Under the pieces are notes generated by a model. The model was given only the letters and a program-made list of their open reading frames with translations, was not told the DNA's origin and searched no databases. The position numbers were made by a program, and so were the translations under genes. From Rhodamnia argentea (lineage: Eukaryota > Streptophyta > Magnoliopsida > Myrtales > Myrtaceae): a stretch of 64,000 nt of DNA. The stretch is taken from contig NC_063155.1 in the NCBI RefSeq assembly GCF_020921035.1, positions 25,103,294 to 25,167,293 on the forward strand, in the 5' to 3' direction. Below are positions 49,401-60,427 of the stretch, piece by piece (positions within the stretch are counted from its first letter, which is position 1; the number at the start of each line of letters is the position of its first letter).

Positions 49401-52065
49401 AGATTCGGTTCGGAAGCCAGTGACCTAATGCATTTTATATATGCACTCTCAATCATAGTCCCTTTTTTCTTATGACCTAAAATAAAAAAAAATGTAAGAT
49501 CCGTTTATTTCTATAAAAAAAAAATTATTTAAAAAAAAAATAATCGCTTGAAATAATTAGTCTATAGAAAAAGATTTCTTGACGATGAAAATATATACCA
49601 TTCATTCATTTTGGTAAACGACTGAGATTTTTTTTTTTTTTTTACAAATTGTTCATTTTTTACGAAATAAACGGAGCCTCAATTGTTCGAAAAAGAGAGA
49701 ATCGTGGGAATTTTCTTTATGCTCGTTTTAGCGCGGAAATATGAAAAAAAAAAATACGTACGACATCTTTCGTGATTTCTATTTAAAATTAGCATCATTG
49801 TTATTCATTATCGATTTCTAGGGGAAATACTTCAAATATAATTAATAAGTTGCAAGTGAAAGGGTTGGTACAACTATAAGGTAGTGATGTGGAGATGATT
49901 ATTCTTGAATTAAGAAGAAATATTGACATGCCTACCAGAAAGAGGGAGAGGGCCTATGGATGTGATGGTGGTACCAAATCAAATTCAAAATTCGGACCAG
50001 ACCGGACTAGCATCGCCCAAAGTCAATTAGATTCTCCTTTCTTTTGACATTTCCGGCTTTGCAAGACCGGCCATAAAGATGGTAGACTTCTGGCAGCTAA
50101 ACACTTGTTCGGGATCGAGTCGGATTAAAACTGATCTTATCTAAATAGATCCATTTAATTCAATTTGACTCGTCTTCATATATTATATACTCGACCAAAC
50201 TCATATTCCTAAAGCACTTTCAATTTTTAACTCAATTTATGAAAGCTTATACCCAAACTAAGGCGAGATTGCGGAACAAGCGAGCGCAAAATCGAGTGAG
50301 AGGAAGAGAGAATGAAAAGAGAACTATAAATTTGGGTTAGGACTAAATAAATTGTACGTCCATTTACGACTTATGTACTACTCGTGTTATGCTTATGAGC
50401 TATGACTCATTTGTTGAATATAACTAACTCATGTATTAACAACCCAATCCATTTATTTTAAATTCTGACAAAAAAAATCCATTTATATTAAATAAAAATG
50501 AGTTTACGACCTATTTTGACATGTCTGCTTTTTACACTCGTAGCGATGGCTACCGGGCCATGTCGGATCAGGGATGACGCGGCCCCTCCATGCAAGCGAT
50601 CGTGTCATGCGTCAGGGCCTTCACATGGCCATTGCTACTTCTAAAATTTTCATTTTCAAATCTCTATAGCGATAGAGAGAATAATTTGTAAAAAAATGAT
50701 GGTATTCGAGAATTTTCCGATTTTGAGTACTCGTAAGTTTAGAATATTTCGCATATGTTCAAATAAATAAAAGTGGAATTACGAGAATCGCTAAATTTGC
50801 AAAATATCAAAAATTACAAAAGCCACTCCCAAACAAAGCTGATGGGCCGCTTCAATTCGTCATGGCCATGTCGTCCACAAGATCGGTGGTTATGGACCGG
50901 CCAGGAATGGGAGGGCCTTGTAGACTCAATAATGCATGGTAGGACCTGCCATTCCACCAATAAAAATGTTTTATTTATCGATAACAGTTTATGTTCGCAC
51001 ATTTTTGTAGATAATGAATTTTTTTTTTTTGCTCGTTCATTTTTATAAACGGTACAAGCGATCGTTTGTTGGATTAATATTTTTCAAATAATTCATTTTT
51101 CGCGAAACAAACGGAGTTTACCTTAGCCCCACGACGTGCGTGTGGCGACTAGTTTACTTTATTGCACCCTCATTTACCATTCTATCTTTGATCTATTATC
51201 GTTTGTTTATGCATTCGTATGTCCAGTGAAGCGCAAATGGACAACCGCATCCTTGTTACTAAGGTGGCCCTCGTGAATGCAAAATATTAATTGACGTGGG
51301 AAAATTATTTAAAAAAAAAAGTTCATAAACTTAATGTAATTATGCTAATTAAATCATAAATATTTTTTTTTGTCAATTCAATCTTATTTTGTATTTGAGC
51401 CAGTTCAGTCCATTTGGGCAACCAACGCTGACATGAACTTTTCAAATAACTTTTTAATAGTTTTTTGAATTTGTATGATTTTTTTCTTTTCTTTAGTTTT
51501 TTTTCTTTTCACCCAACCCTAAGGGCCGGGTAAGGTCCAGCGCTGGACGAGGGCGCTGTGGCCCTCGCCCGATCTGGGCTAGCGAGATCGTCGTCCACAT
51601 CATATTTAAGATTGAATTAGTATAATTACAATAGATTGAAGATTTATTTTTTTTTGGGTAAATCTCCCTAATTGACGCCATTCAACAAAGGGGTTTTGGC
51701 CCTCGGAGTATTCAGCTTTTTGGTCTCGGACTCTCGCTCTCGCTTTCTACTTCGCAGCAACATGGGATGGAGTCCGACGTGGACTCGTAGACCCGCTGCT
51801 CATGAACTTGCAAATTGAGATTTACATCGTACGAGAATTGCATCTTCGTTTTCTTTTTAACGGTCTTCCCATCCAACAGTCTTCCCATCTGAAAGTTCGT
51901 CTTAGCGAAAAGAAAGGTCGCCCATGTGAATTTCTCGTACCTATGACGACTTCGGAGAGTACTTAAAAAATTTCTTCTATTACATATGAGAAAAATTGAG
52001 AACATAGTGCTTAATAATTTGTGTCGGAAGAAAACAGAGGAAAAAATCTCGACCGCTGGATCGGT
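46429..52065. other. Long intergenic region with foldback and simple repeats
   Basis: Begins with the NIK-like promoter region. It is AT-rich, with many A/T runs, an inverted-repeat block at about 47520-47755, and two short GC-rich islands (about 48655-48720 and 51520-51605) with similar GAGGGCCAC-type sequence that may belong to one MITE family. No gene is supported over 5.6 kb. Confidence 0.5.
47520..47755. repeat. Inverted-repeat (foldback) block
   Basis: The left arm carries CTAAAACTTGTCACGAAAG-type units and the right arm carries CTTTCGTGACAAATTT-type units, its inverse, each repeated about twice. The arms meet near 47635. Terminal duplications could not be recognised. Confidence 0.6.
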
Positions 52066-53223
52066 TCACGTGCTCCTAATTACATTCCTCGGATCACCAG
52101 TAGCCAAAGCTTGCTTCAGCTCACTCATTCCCACGTTCGAGCTCGTGAATACCACCCTCTCCGCCGGCCCCCGACCACCACTCGCTGCCGGGCTCTCCGC
52201 CCTTCCCCACCGGCAATCCCCACCCCCCACCACCTCGCACCACACCGCCGTGCCCGGATCCGAATCCCTGTTCAAGTACACGAAATCGCCGGCGCCGCAC
52301 GCGCTCATCGACGACGCGCAAAACCTCTCGCCCTTCATCTTCCTTACCATTCCCGGCGGCATCTCCCCGATCTCCCTCGCCCTCCACGTCCCTCGCTCCA
52401 CTTCCCACGCCTTCACGCCCTTCACATTCTCTTCGCACCCCAGCAGACCCACCAGAATCAGCCGGCCGCTCGCGAACCCGATGACGCAGCAGTACACGTC
52501 CCTGTGCGGACGCAGATCGTACGGCCCGTGCCACGCATCGGCCTCGGGGTCGTACGAGTGCGTCACGCCCGACAGTTTATCCGTCACGTACATTTTGTCC
52601 TCGTCCGCGGTGACCGATAGCCACGCGGACGCCGAGCTGTCCTTGAGGAGCGCGGGCATCGTGGATCCGCACGCCTCCCACGCGCCGGCCCTGAGGTCGT
52701 ATGTCTCGACGGCGAGGGGGTCGTCGTCGAAGTCGAAGGCGCCGCCTGCGACGACGAGGCGGTGACCGACGAGGGCGACGATGGGGTCAGCGCGCCACAC
52801 GAGCGGAGGGGCGGCGTGGCGCCACGTCAGGTGGAGGGGGTCGGAGGAGAAGGAGAGCTTGGAGGGCGAGAGGATGAAGAGGAGGTTGGAGCTCGACGAC
52901 GACCGGAGGGTGGAGGCGTGCTTGGCGGGCTGGGGGAGGGAGATGTCCAGCCACACGCTGGAGCGGGGGTCGAAGGCGCGCGTGGAGATGGCGTAGGGGG
53001 TGCGGGTGCTCTGGGAGTGGACCAAGAGCCAGGGCCTGATCGGGTTCAAGTGGCGGAGGGAGGAAGAGACGGCGCGCTTCCAGGAGCGGGACACTTGGGA
53101 GGCGGAGACGAGGTCTACGAGAGGCACGCGAGTGAGCGTAAGCTCGAGGATATCGCCGAAGAGAGGTGGCGGCGGCGGCGGCGGTCCTTCGTCTTGCGCA
53201 GCTCGCTCGGTGTCCGTTTTCAT
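52066..53223 (-). CDS. F-box/kelch-repeat protein (At1g23390-like)
   Basis: One uninterrupted frame on the minus strand; 385 residues from the ATG at 53223. The N-terminal F-box is seen as LFGDILELTLTRVPLVDLVS followed by ASQVSRSWKRAV. The rest forms a kelch-type beta-propeller: AFDPRSSVWLDI, VVAGGAF, VETYDLRAGAWEACG, MYVTDKLSGVTHSYDPEADAWHG, VKAWEVERGTWRA. F-box proteins are substrate adaptors of SCF ubiquitin ligases; the target is unknown. An in-frame ATG lies 20 codons upstream at 53283, but a TATATATA box at 53285-53292 sits directly before it, so transcription probably starts downstream and 53223 is the better start. Coding GC is high, which creates long antisense open frames that I do not count as genes. 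The family is commonly intronless. Confidence 0.93.
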   Translation of the reverse strand: MKTDTERAAQDEGPPPPPPPLFGDILELTLTRVPLVDLVSASQVSRSWKRAVSSSLRHLNPIRPWLLVHSQSTRTPYAISTRAFDPRSSVWLDISLPQPAKHASTLRSSSSSNLLFILSPSKLSFSSDPLHLTWRHAAPPLVWRADPIVALVGHRLVVAGGAFDFDDDPLAVETYDLRAGAWEACGSTMPALLKDSSASAWLSVTADEDKMYVTDKLSGVTHSYDPEADAWHGPYDLRPHRDVYCCVIGFASGRLILVGLLGCEENVKGVKAWEVERGTWRAREIGEMPPGMVRKMKGERFCASSMSACGAGDFVYLNRDSDPGTAVWCEVVGGGDCRWGRAESPAASGGRGPAERVVFTSSNVGMSELKQALATGDPRNVIRST

Positions 53224-53284
53224 GGCGAATTTGTGCAGGTTCTTGATTGGGTTGGTGGTGGAACAGGGCTCGTTCATATACATC

Positions 53285-53292
53285 TATATATA
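53285..53292 (-). promoter_or_regulatory. TATA box of the F-box/kelch gene
   Basis: TATATATA on the minus strand, 62 bases before the chosen start codon. The expected transcription start (about 53255) leaves a leader of some 30 bases. Confidence 0.5.
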
Positions 53293-55884
53293 CACGCGCT
53301 GGGCTGCTGCTGGGGCATGAGGAGTGACCGAGTCTCGAGTGGCCGACTTTGACCATCTTCTTTTTTATCAGCGAAGAATCCGTTCCGTGACGGTCGACAC
53401 CTAGACCCGGCCAAAACACGTTGCGCCTTACATGGTAAAAGCGAAGTTGAGGCAATTAGGTATGTCCATGTGAGGATCTCGGATCCCCAAAAATTGTATA
53501 TAGCAAATTGATAAGTAAAGTTATTTAATAAGTGGGTCATGCATAGTATGGAATAGCAAAATGTCGTAAAATCAATTGCTTTCGTTGGAGAAAATACGAC
53601 AATCTCTAAAAATCCTTAGTGAAGTCAGATAAGGCATGTGCGGTGTTCCGTGCAGAAAAGAAGATGAGGCACCGGAGTGGAACGTGAAGACCGAGGTGTG
53701 TTCATTGGCAGAGAAGCCGCCCGAGGTTGACCGTATCCGAGGTTAATGACGAGGTCGTCTAACCCCGTATTCCTCGTTACCACGTAATTCCGCCCTCTTT
53801 GTCTTCGCCTGAAATCCCCCATAAAGCTTTATTAGCTAGCCCACTTTCCTCGACCTTACTTCGAAACAAACCCAGTTTCATAAATTCTTTCTCGTGATCT
53901 TCTTGATTCTCACGTCGTCTGATTCTCTGCAATGATGATCTCCGAATTAGGACAACGTTTCGACGTGTGAACGATTTGCCTTTCAGGATGGCACGGGAAG
54001 AGGGTGCCGTCATCTCGTGGTTGCCGTATTTTCTCTGCTCTTGACAATTTTGACTCAGCTGAATCAGGTCATCGGACCATCAATTCTATTTGGGGTACCG
54101 TTCCCGTGCGATAGGGAAAGAAATATAGAATACTTAAAAGTCTTCTTTTCTCGCGGCTGCTCGACACAAGTTCTCGATGAGTTTTGAAAAATAAAACGCA
54201 GGCGAAGCGTGGACGATTATGCTAGTGAGTGTATTTTCAGGCGACCTAACATTAGGACTAGTTGAATTTTGAAGGGAATATGTTATGCAGAAGATTAATA
54301 GTTTCATGAGGTCCCTTTCTGTTTGCTATGCTGGCATGTGTTGGTGGCTGGTGCAGGATCTCTAATCTCGAAGCAACAAAATGCAATCGCCTCGCGCTGA
54401 TCTATAACTAGTGGCCCAAGTCTCTTCGGCTGCTCACCAAACATCACCACCTACCCCACCCCCCCCCGGGCATCTGCCTGGCCAAGAATACAAATTCCCT
54501 CTGCTCCTACATACGACTCCGAGAGTCGCTACGGGGTAGTTGTCGAACTCGGAATTCCATGAGAAATACGAAATCCAAGTCTTTCGATCAAACAAAACAT
54601 GCACGAAAAGATGGAGACGTGTGGGTGGGAGAGGCACCTAACATTCTGGAGTGCTGTTAGTTTAATTAGGGAACTAGTCACGACGAATTTATGAAGATCG
54701 ATCTCATCCCAGACTCAAACTCGGTTTATCTTGACTACTACCTGAACTGATCAGAGACTCGAGATGGGAGTTTGAAACGAGCCCCATGCCTTCTTGATTA
54801 GACACACGAGAGCACCAAATTTGGTTGGGAATCTGTTCTTTTGTCTTTTGAACAAACAGATACCTTGGGACAGAGTTAGATAGTGTAGTTTCCTCCCGAG
54901 TCGTAATTCGGAATACCCGTCTACTGATTTCAGACCCATCGCAATACCGTATTTTTCGACAATCGACGCATGACCATCATTATGCGGGTGAAAGGTCATG
55001 CATTAGGCCTACGCTCTGCTTGGTCTAATCTGCAACAATAGTTCACCAAGACGTATCAAGCCCACTCTCCCCTTGTCATGGTTTGCAAGTAGAACTTTCT
55101 GAACCCAAGACAGCGATCGACGCACTAGTCAAACACTTGAAGTGGCGTACTAAAATCTCGCGAGGCATACAAGCAGTTTTTTCTGTTCACTGCATCTGTA
55201 GGGCGAGGTTTCGCTCTTGAGATATCGTAAGCCGAATGGCCGAGAACTGTGACTCCTAATACATAAATTAGGAAACAAGTAGATGAAGGTTTTTGCGCCA
55301 TCTACAATCTACTAGGCATAAATGAGTACAAGGATGGCAGGATCAGGCATATAAGATGATTTTGCATTGTCCAACAAGTTGATACTGCAGATGTCCAAGG
55401 CCTACCACCGTTGATTGCATCAAAGAGTTAAGCCTTGTCTTACTGCAAGAATAACCAGTAATCGACATGGAATAAGCAATGATCGTCGCAGATGGATTGG
55501 TTGCAAAATTTGGGGAATCACCTGTAAATATTTAATTGCCACACTCGTACTTCGAAACCTAATGCCTCTCCATAATTCGTGACAACGCTACACATGGCAT
55601 TCTTTGCAATTCTCGCATTAGCGACATTGATTCAGCAATTATCTCTTCGCAGATAGACTCAAAACTCTTGTTCGCGCAATGTCTCTAACAATGTGGATAG
55701 TCCACTGGCATAAATGTGCTTTGAGATGATAAATGATTTTTATTCTCAGGGACTGCGGTTGTGGCCGAAGATTACATTCATGACATTGAAGTCTCCCGTA
55801 CAAATCACTATTGGGATTCAACTGAACAATTAGAAATATCCATCAAAATGCAGAAGAGACACAATGATTATCAAACTTGATAGC
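53293..55884. other. Intergenic between F-box gene and ATP-citrate lyase gene
   Basis: The F-box promoter side and the 3' flank of the ACLA gene. Several 60-80 codon open frames occur on the minus strand (53625-55000) without domains or exon structure. No gene is supported. Confidence 0.45.
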
Positions 55885-58800
55885 TCAAGCAGCCGCGGTG
55901 ATGCACTGGATGGCCTGTTTGCATATTCCAGTCATGGTGGCCTCCGGCCCATAAACCTACAAAAGAAATTAACAGCATAAGTTTAGCACTTTGCCAAGTT
56001 TCTGATAGATAGCAACGTAAAGCTGTCTCATGTGGTGCACTTGATGTTTTCCATGCACTGAGTAATAGAAACTTTTAACCAGGCAATTACATCAATGGGA
56101 ATGCCAATTTCCTCTCCGAGGGCTCGCATTTTTGCAAGACCCTTCTGGTAGTTGGGACCTCCTCTTCTCACATATATGTGCATTCTGGCAGCTTTAAGCT
56201 TTGATTCCTAAAAAAACGAACAGCGTGGAGTTTAGTATCAACTTGTGCTGAAAGAGACTGCAAAATATGTAATATGCGTTATGTAACAAAGCCTACCTTC
56301 TCCTTCAGTGCACAGATGATGCCACTAAACGTCGCAGCAACATCAGTAAAGTTAGCTATACCTCCTCCAATAACAAGGGCTCTCTTCTGGCCATCAGGCT
56401 CAGCAGTTGCACACTGTAAAAGTTTTATGAACGAATGAATCATAATCTAGTATAGATAAATATCGATAACAATGTCGGAGCAAGTGCATTTCATGTGCTA
56501 CTGGATTAGAATTATGAGCAAGCTTGTCAGTTTAATCATTATTATGCTAAGTGGAGCAATTGAAAGGTCAAGTTTTAACACCAAGGGTGTATATATACAT
56601 ATATGGAAATGTATATGTATGTGTGTGTGTGTGTGTATGTATATTGCAGAAAAATGTCTCATTAAGGAGGAATATAGTGTTTACATCAATCACAACTCTG
56701 GCATACTGCAAAACTTCCTCTTCATTGGGGGCTCCACTATATTCAGCATAATTCCCAAGTTCGGAGGCAAAGCCAAGATCACCAACCTGACACAGAATAA
56801 GTAACGTGTAAGCAGGCAGCAGGATCAAAAAGGAAAAAACTCATAAGCCCTCTTTTTAGATGAAATTACAAAGGAAAACCCAAAAAAAAACTGACGGTAT
56901 CTGCATAAATGACACTGGCACCGCCTCCAGCAACCATTGTCCAAATTCTTCCCTTTGGGTTCAAAACCGTGAATTTCAGAGATGCACTTGTCTGCAGGGA
57001 TACAACAGCACAGAAGAATAAGTGTACCCTTCACGTACAAAAGCTACTAGCTTGGAATCTGAATGTCCATTTAAGCTTTTGCAATAGTATAAGAGGAAGA
57101 TGCAGATTCAAGATTCTGAAAGCAAAAGTTTGAGTGTACTTGACAAAGCAATATAGAATTGCAAAATGCATAAGACAAAAGGAGGAAGAGGAAGGCTTTT
57201 GCCCTTTGAGAAAGATTTTGTGAGCACTCCATAAATAAAGCAACAATAAGAAGCATAACGAAAATTTATACAACCAATTTCAAATTGTGCATTAAGAATC
57301 ATATGGAACGGTTTGCGTGTTTATTTTTGCATTTATGCCATTATTACCTTTTCATCCAGGCCATGAATGAAGGTCTCTGTGGGGCTCATCACTCTTCCAA
57401 ATGGCATAGGAAATTCAATCTTGCCCCATCTGCATATACAGGATTAAGTTAGAAGTTGTAAACCCTCATTAAGTTGCCATTTCTTTTTCCTTTAATTCAT
57501 GTAGACCGTGGAGAGAGTAGTGGAGGAAAAAAAAAGAAGGGGGGGGGTGGTGGTTACTTTTTGAAGTTCTTGAAAGCAGCAGTGTCATCCAGTTCGCCCC
57601 TCATATCCAGAGGATAAGGTTTCCCATCAACCAACGTGAAAGGATTCATTTCGAGGAATGTGAAGTCCAAATCTGCAGAGGAAAATTCAACTTTGTTCAT
57701 GCATCTTCACAAGTTCATCCTTCACTTGTTTAATGCTTATTTTAATTTCTTACTGTACCTTGGAAGAGGGTAAAAACCACTTTGATGAACTCCTCTATTA
57801 CTGCCTTAATCTAGATAAAGAAACAAAGAAAACATTAGCGATAAATCCATATTACAAAGGACAACGCCTGTGGAACTTCAACACCATGTTGATGAGATAA
57901 CTTGTCCTGCCGCATCAATAAATTCAGACAAACTTATTACCACTGAAGCAACCGTGTTAATGTGTCTAGAATCATCCAGTCAGGCATAATATCTTTCCCA
58001 TCAGATTCAGAGAATAAAAGCAACTTATTGTTTATATTACTTATCAATGCAGAAAGTACCTCCAAAGGAAGAGTTGCAACAAGTGGAGCGCACATTTCCG
58101 ATGTAAAAGGTGAACCAGTTGGCACAAATATAGTTTTGACCTGGAGATACGGCAGCATTCATGAATAAAAGAGGATGGACGACTAATGTATGAGCAATGG
58201 AATGCTAATGAAGGCTTTCGACTGGTGTCCTGATGAGAAAGGATTTACACGATCAGATTACAGCCACATTTCATAGTACCTTATCCCAATTCTCTTCAAT
58301 TTCAATGCCTCCACACTCGGAGAAACTCAGGCTGCTGCCAAGACGATCAGAGACAATGTTAAGGTAGAACTCCTCGTTGTGTGGTATGAAGGGCTCGACA
58401 ATGAAAGTTGTAATGGGTCCTTTACATCCACCCATCTCTACCTGTTAATGAATATGGAGACCGTAAGCCTATAAATAAGATTTTAAATGTAAGTATCGCT
58501 CTCGCTGAAAAGTACAGTCTGAAATAAGGGAACACGTACATCTTTGCCAAGGCGTTCTTTCACAAAGACAGCAACCTGAGCTAAGTCAAGATTTAAGGCG
58601 ACCAGGCCGCTCTTCCCACGCTTACCAAACAACATGTCTGGCTTCACAACCAATTTCTCCGAAGAGAGCCAGGGCTCCCTCTCGACTAGTTCATTGAAAT
58701 CAGTAGATTCTGTCACCTGGCATGAAGGCAATTTCATCAGTACTGAGATACTCATTAGAGCAATCTCTTTATGTAAATTGTACCGCTTATAGAAGTAGTA

Positions 58801-60059
58801 TATGTGAGAATCCAATACATCAATGTAGCTACGGAACAATAAAAAGAGATAATAGCGATTGTTTCCGAGTCCTACTTTTTTCTTTAATGTGACAAGTACA
58901 TTAGTTGCATGCACTAGTATTTGCATAATTTAATTAATACTATAGGGTCTAGGCTATGTTTTAGGCTCTGGTTGATCATCCTCTAGAACCAACAACTAAC
59001 GCCGCTTTGTAAGCTATTGCCTCCCAACCCACATGACCAACACCAGAAGGTCTTGAGATGGAAATGATCCTATCTGATCACTCTATTGACAGAGGATCAA
59101 ATAATCTTGGCAATCTTCTCCATTTATGACTTTAGGCATACATCTAGTTTCAAATAACTCATTTACTTTTCTTTTCTGTATCTCTCTCTTTTTGGCGTGC
59201 TATATATATACGCATAAAAAATGTAAATGAAAAGGTTCAAGAGAAAGAATCTTTTCCTTACAAATATCATTTCCCAAGATTAAGTTTGCTAAATATCAAT
59301 GCAGTCAATTGTTTAAAGGCCGACTTACAATATTAATTCCCATTTAAAACCAAATCCATTTTATTGATAGCTGCAATCTGTAATAGTGGGAGATGCCGAA
59401 TATACATCATCAACCAGAAAACCGTGGATCTGTTCTCCATTTAGTAACCAGCTCCCAGCTCCAGGCCAAATCTAGCGATAGCCATATCTTCTCACATTAA
59501 TCACTTTGCAAAATAATTGATTACACCACGTTTAACCCTAAGAATTCCACTGAATCTAAAAAAGCTTACATTACTGATGTTCGTAGAATTTTTTACAACT
59601 CCAATTAATTTAAGCACAATTCGGGGAAAGGGGAGTTTAGTTCGCTTCGAGAATATACGAAAAAAGTTGGACTTTTCTGTGAATCTAGATCGTCTGAGTT
59701 CAAATCCTCATAAGCCATAATCACGAATATAAATGTTGTAGGCAGCGATCCAATCTGATCTCTCTACCAAAAGAATGCATAATGCGCATTTGGTCAGAGA
59801 GTAGGAGCTATTCAAATGACCCGAGTGATCAGTGTAAAGCGTAAAAAAAAAAGGCCTAGTTTTGATTCCGCAAGCAGATACTCCATCTACTCGTGCAATC
59901 GGTCAATAACATGCTGCTACGGCTAAAGAGATGGAATCAAAATGCCAAACCGGCGCTTACTTGGGCGGATTTGATGGGCAGATCGTTGCCGGAGAGCCTC
60001 TTGAAATGCTCCTTCAACAGTCTCTTGGAGTCGTACTCTCTGATCTTCTTGCGGGCCAT
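55885..60059 (-). CDS. ACLA: ATP-citrate lyase subunit A (ACLA)
   Basis: Twelve exons on the minus strand: 60059-59961, 58716-58540, 58441-58280, 58140-58060, 57810-57759, 57672-57558, 57429-57348, 56991-56896, 56786-56685, 56413-56297, 56207-56091, 55956-55885; exactly 423 residues, the plant ACLA length. It starts [20 protein letters not shown] and ends QCITAAA. The N-terminal two-thirds are an ATP-grasp domain like succinyl-CoA synthetase beta ([36 protein letters not shown]); the C-terminal part has [28 protein letters not shown] and [14 protein letters not shown]. With subunit B it forms the cytosolic enzyme that makes acetyl-CoA and oxaloacetate from citrate, feeding cuticular wax, flavonoid and sterol synthesis. 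Subunit B is not in the window. Intron 1 is 1.24 kb, the rest short; all are GT-AG and keep frame. Confidence 0.97.
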
Positions 60060-60368
60060 TCCCTTTTCCTTCGCCTTCCGATCAAACACCAAAACAACAG
60101 TCAAAACCTCGAATTCCCAACCAAGATCAGCGTTGCAAGAGCAGAAACACGACACCCAGAAACGGAATTCAGCAAATTCTACTCGTTGTCTGCAAATCCA
60201 GATCCAAAAAGAAAAATTCAAAATGGACCAAGAAAAGCGGGGGAAGTTCCTTTTTTTTACCTGCTGGGTGGAGAAAGAGAGAACGAAGAGGCTAGACGGG
60301 CAGCTCGAGAGGTTAGATGGGTAGATTCAGCGATTGAAGCTGAGATCTTGTGCAAGCTTGCTTCTCCA

Positions 60369-60392
60369 TTTATAGGGGTAGGTGGGTTTTCG

Positions 60393-60425
<33 letters not shown>
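60369..60425 (-). promoter_or_regulatory. ACLA core promoter: TATA box with upstream GA/CT tract
   Basis: On the minus strand CCTATAAATGG gives a TATA box at 60369-60374, about 310 bases before the start codon. A pure CT tract on the plus strand (60397-60425, GA on the gene's strand) lies 23 bases upstream of it. A TATA box this far from the ATG implies a leader of about 280 bases. Confidence 0.5.

Positions 60426-60427
<2 letters not shown>

Noticed and set aside
51986-53352. Long plus-strand open frames over the F-box/kelch gene
   Set aside because: Antisense shadows of a GC-rich intronless gene; composition is Gly/Arg/Ser/Pro rich and meaningless, whereas the minus strand gives a clear F-box and kelch fold.
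53625-55000. Several 60-80 codon minus-strand frames
   Set aside because: No splice-linked continuation, no family motif, ordinary length for chance frames.
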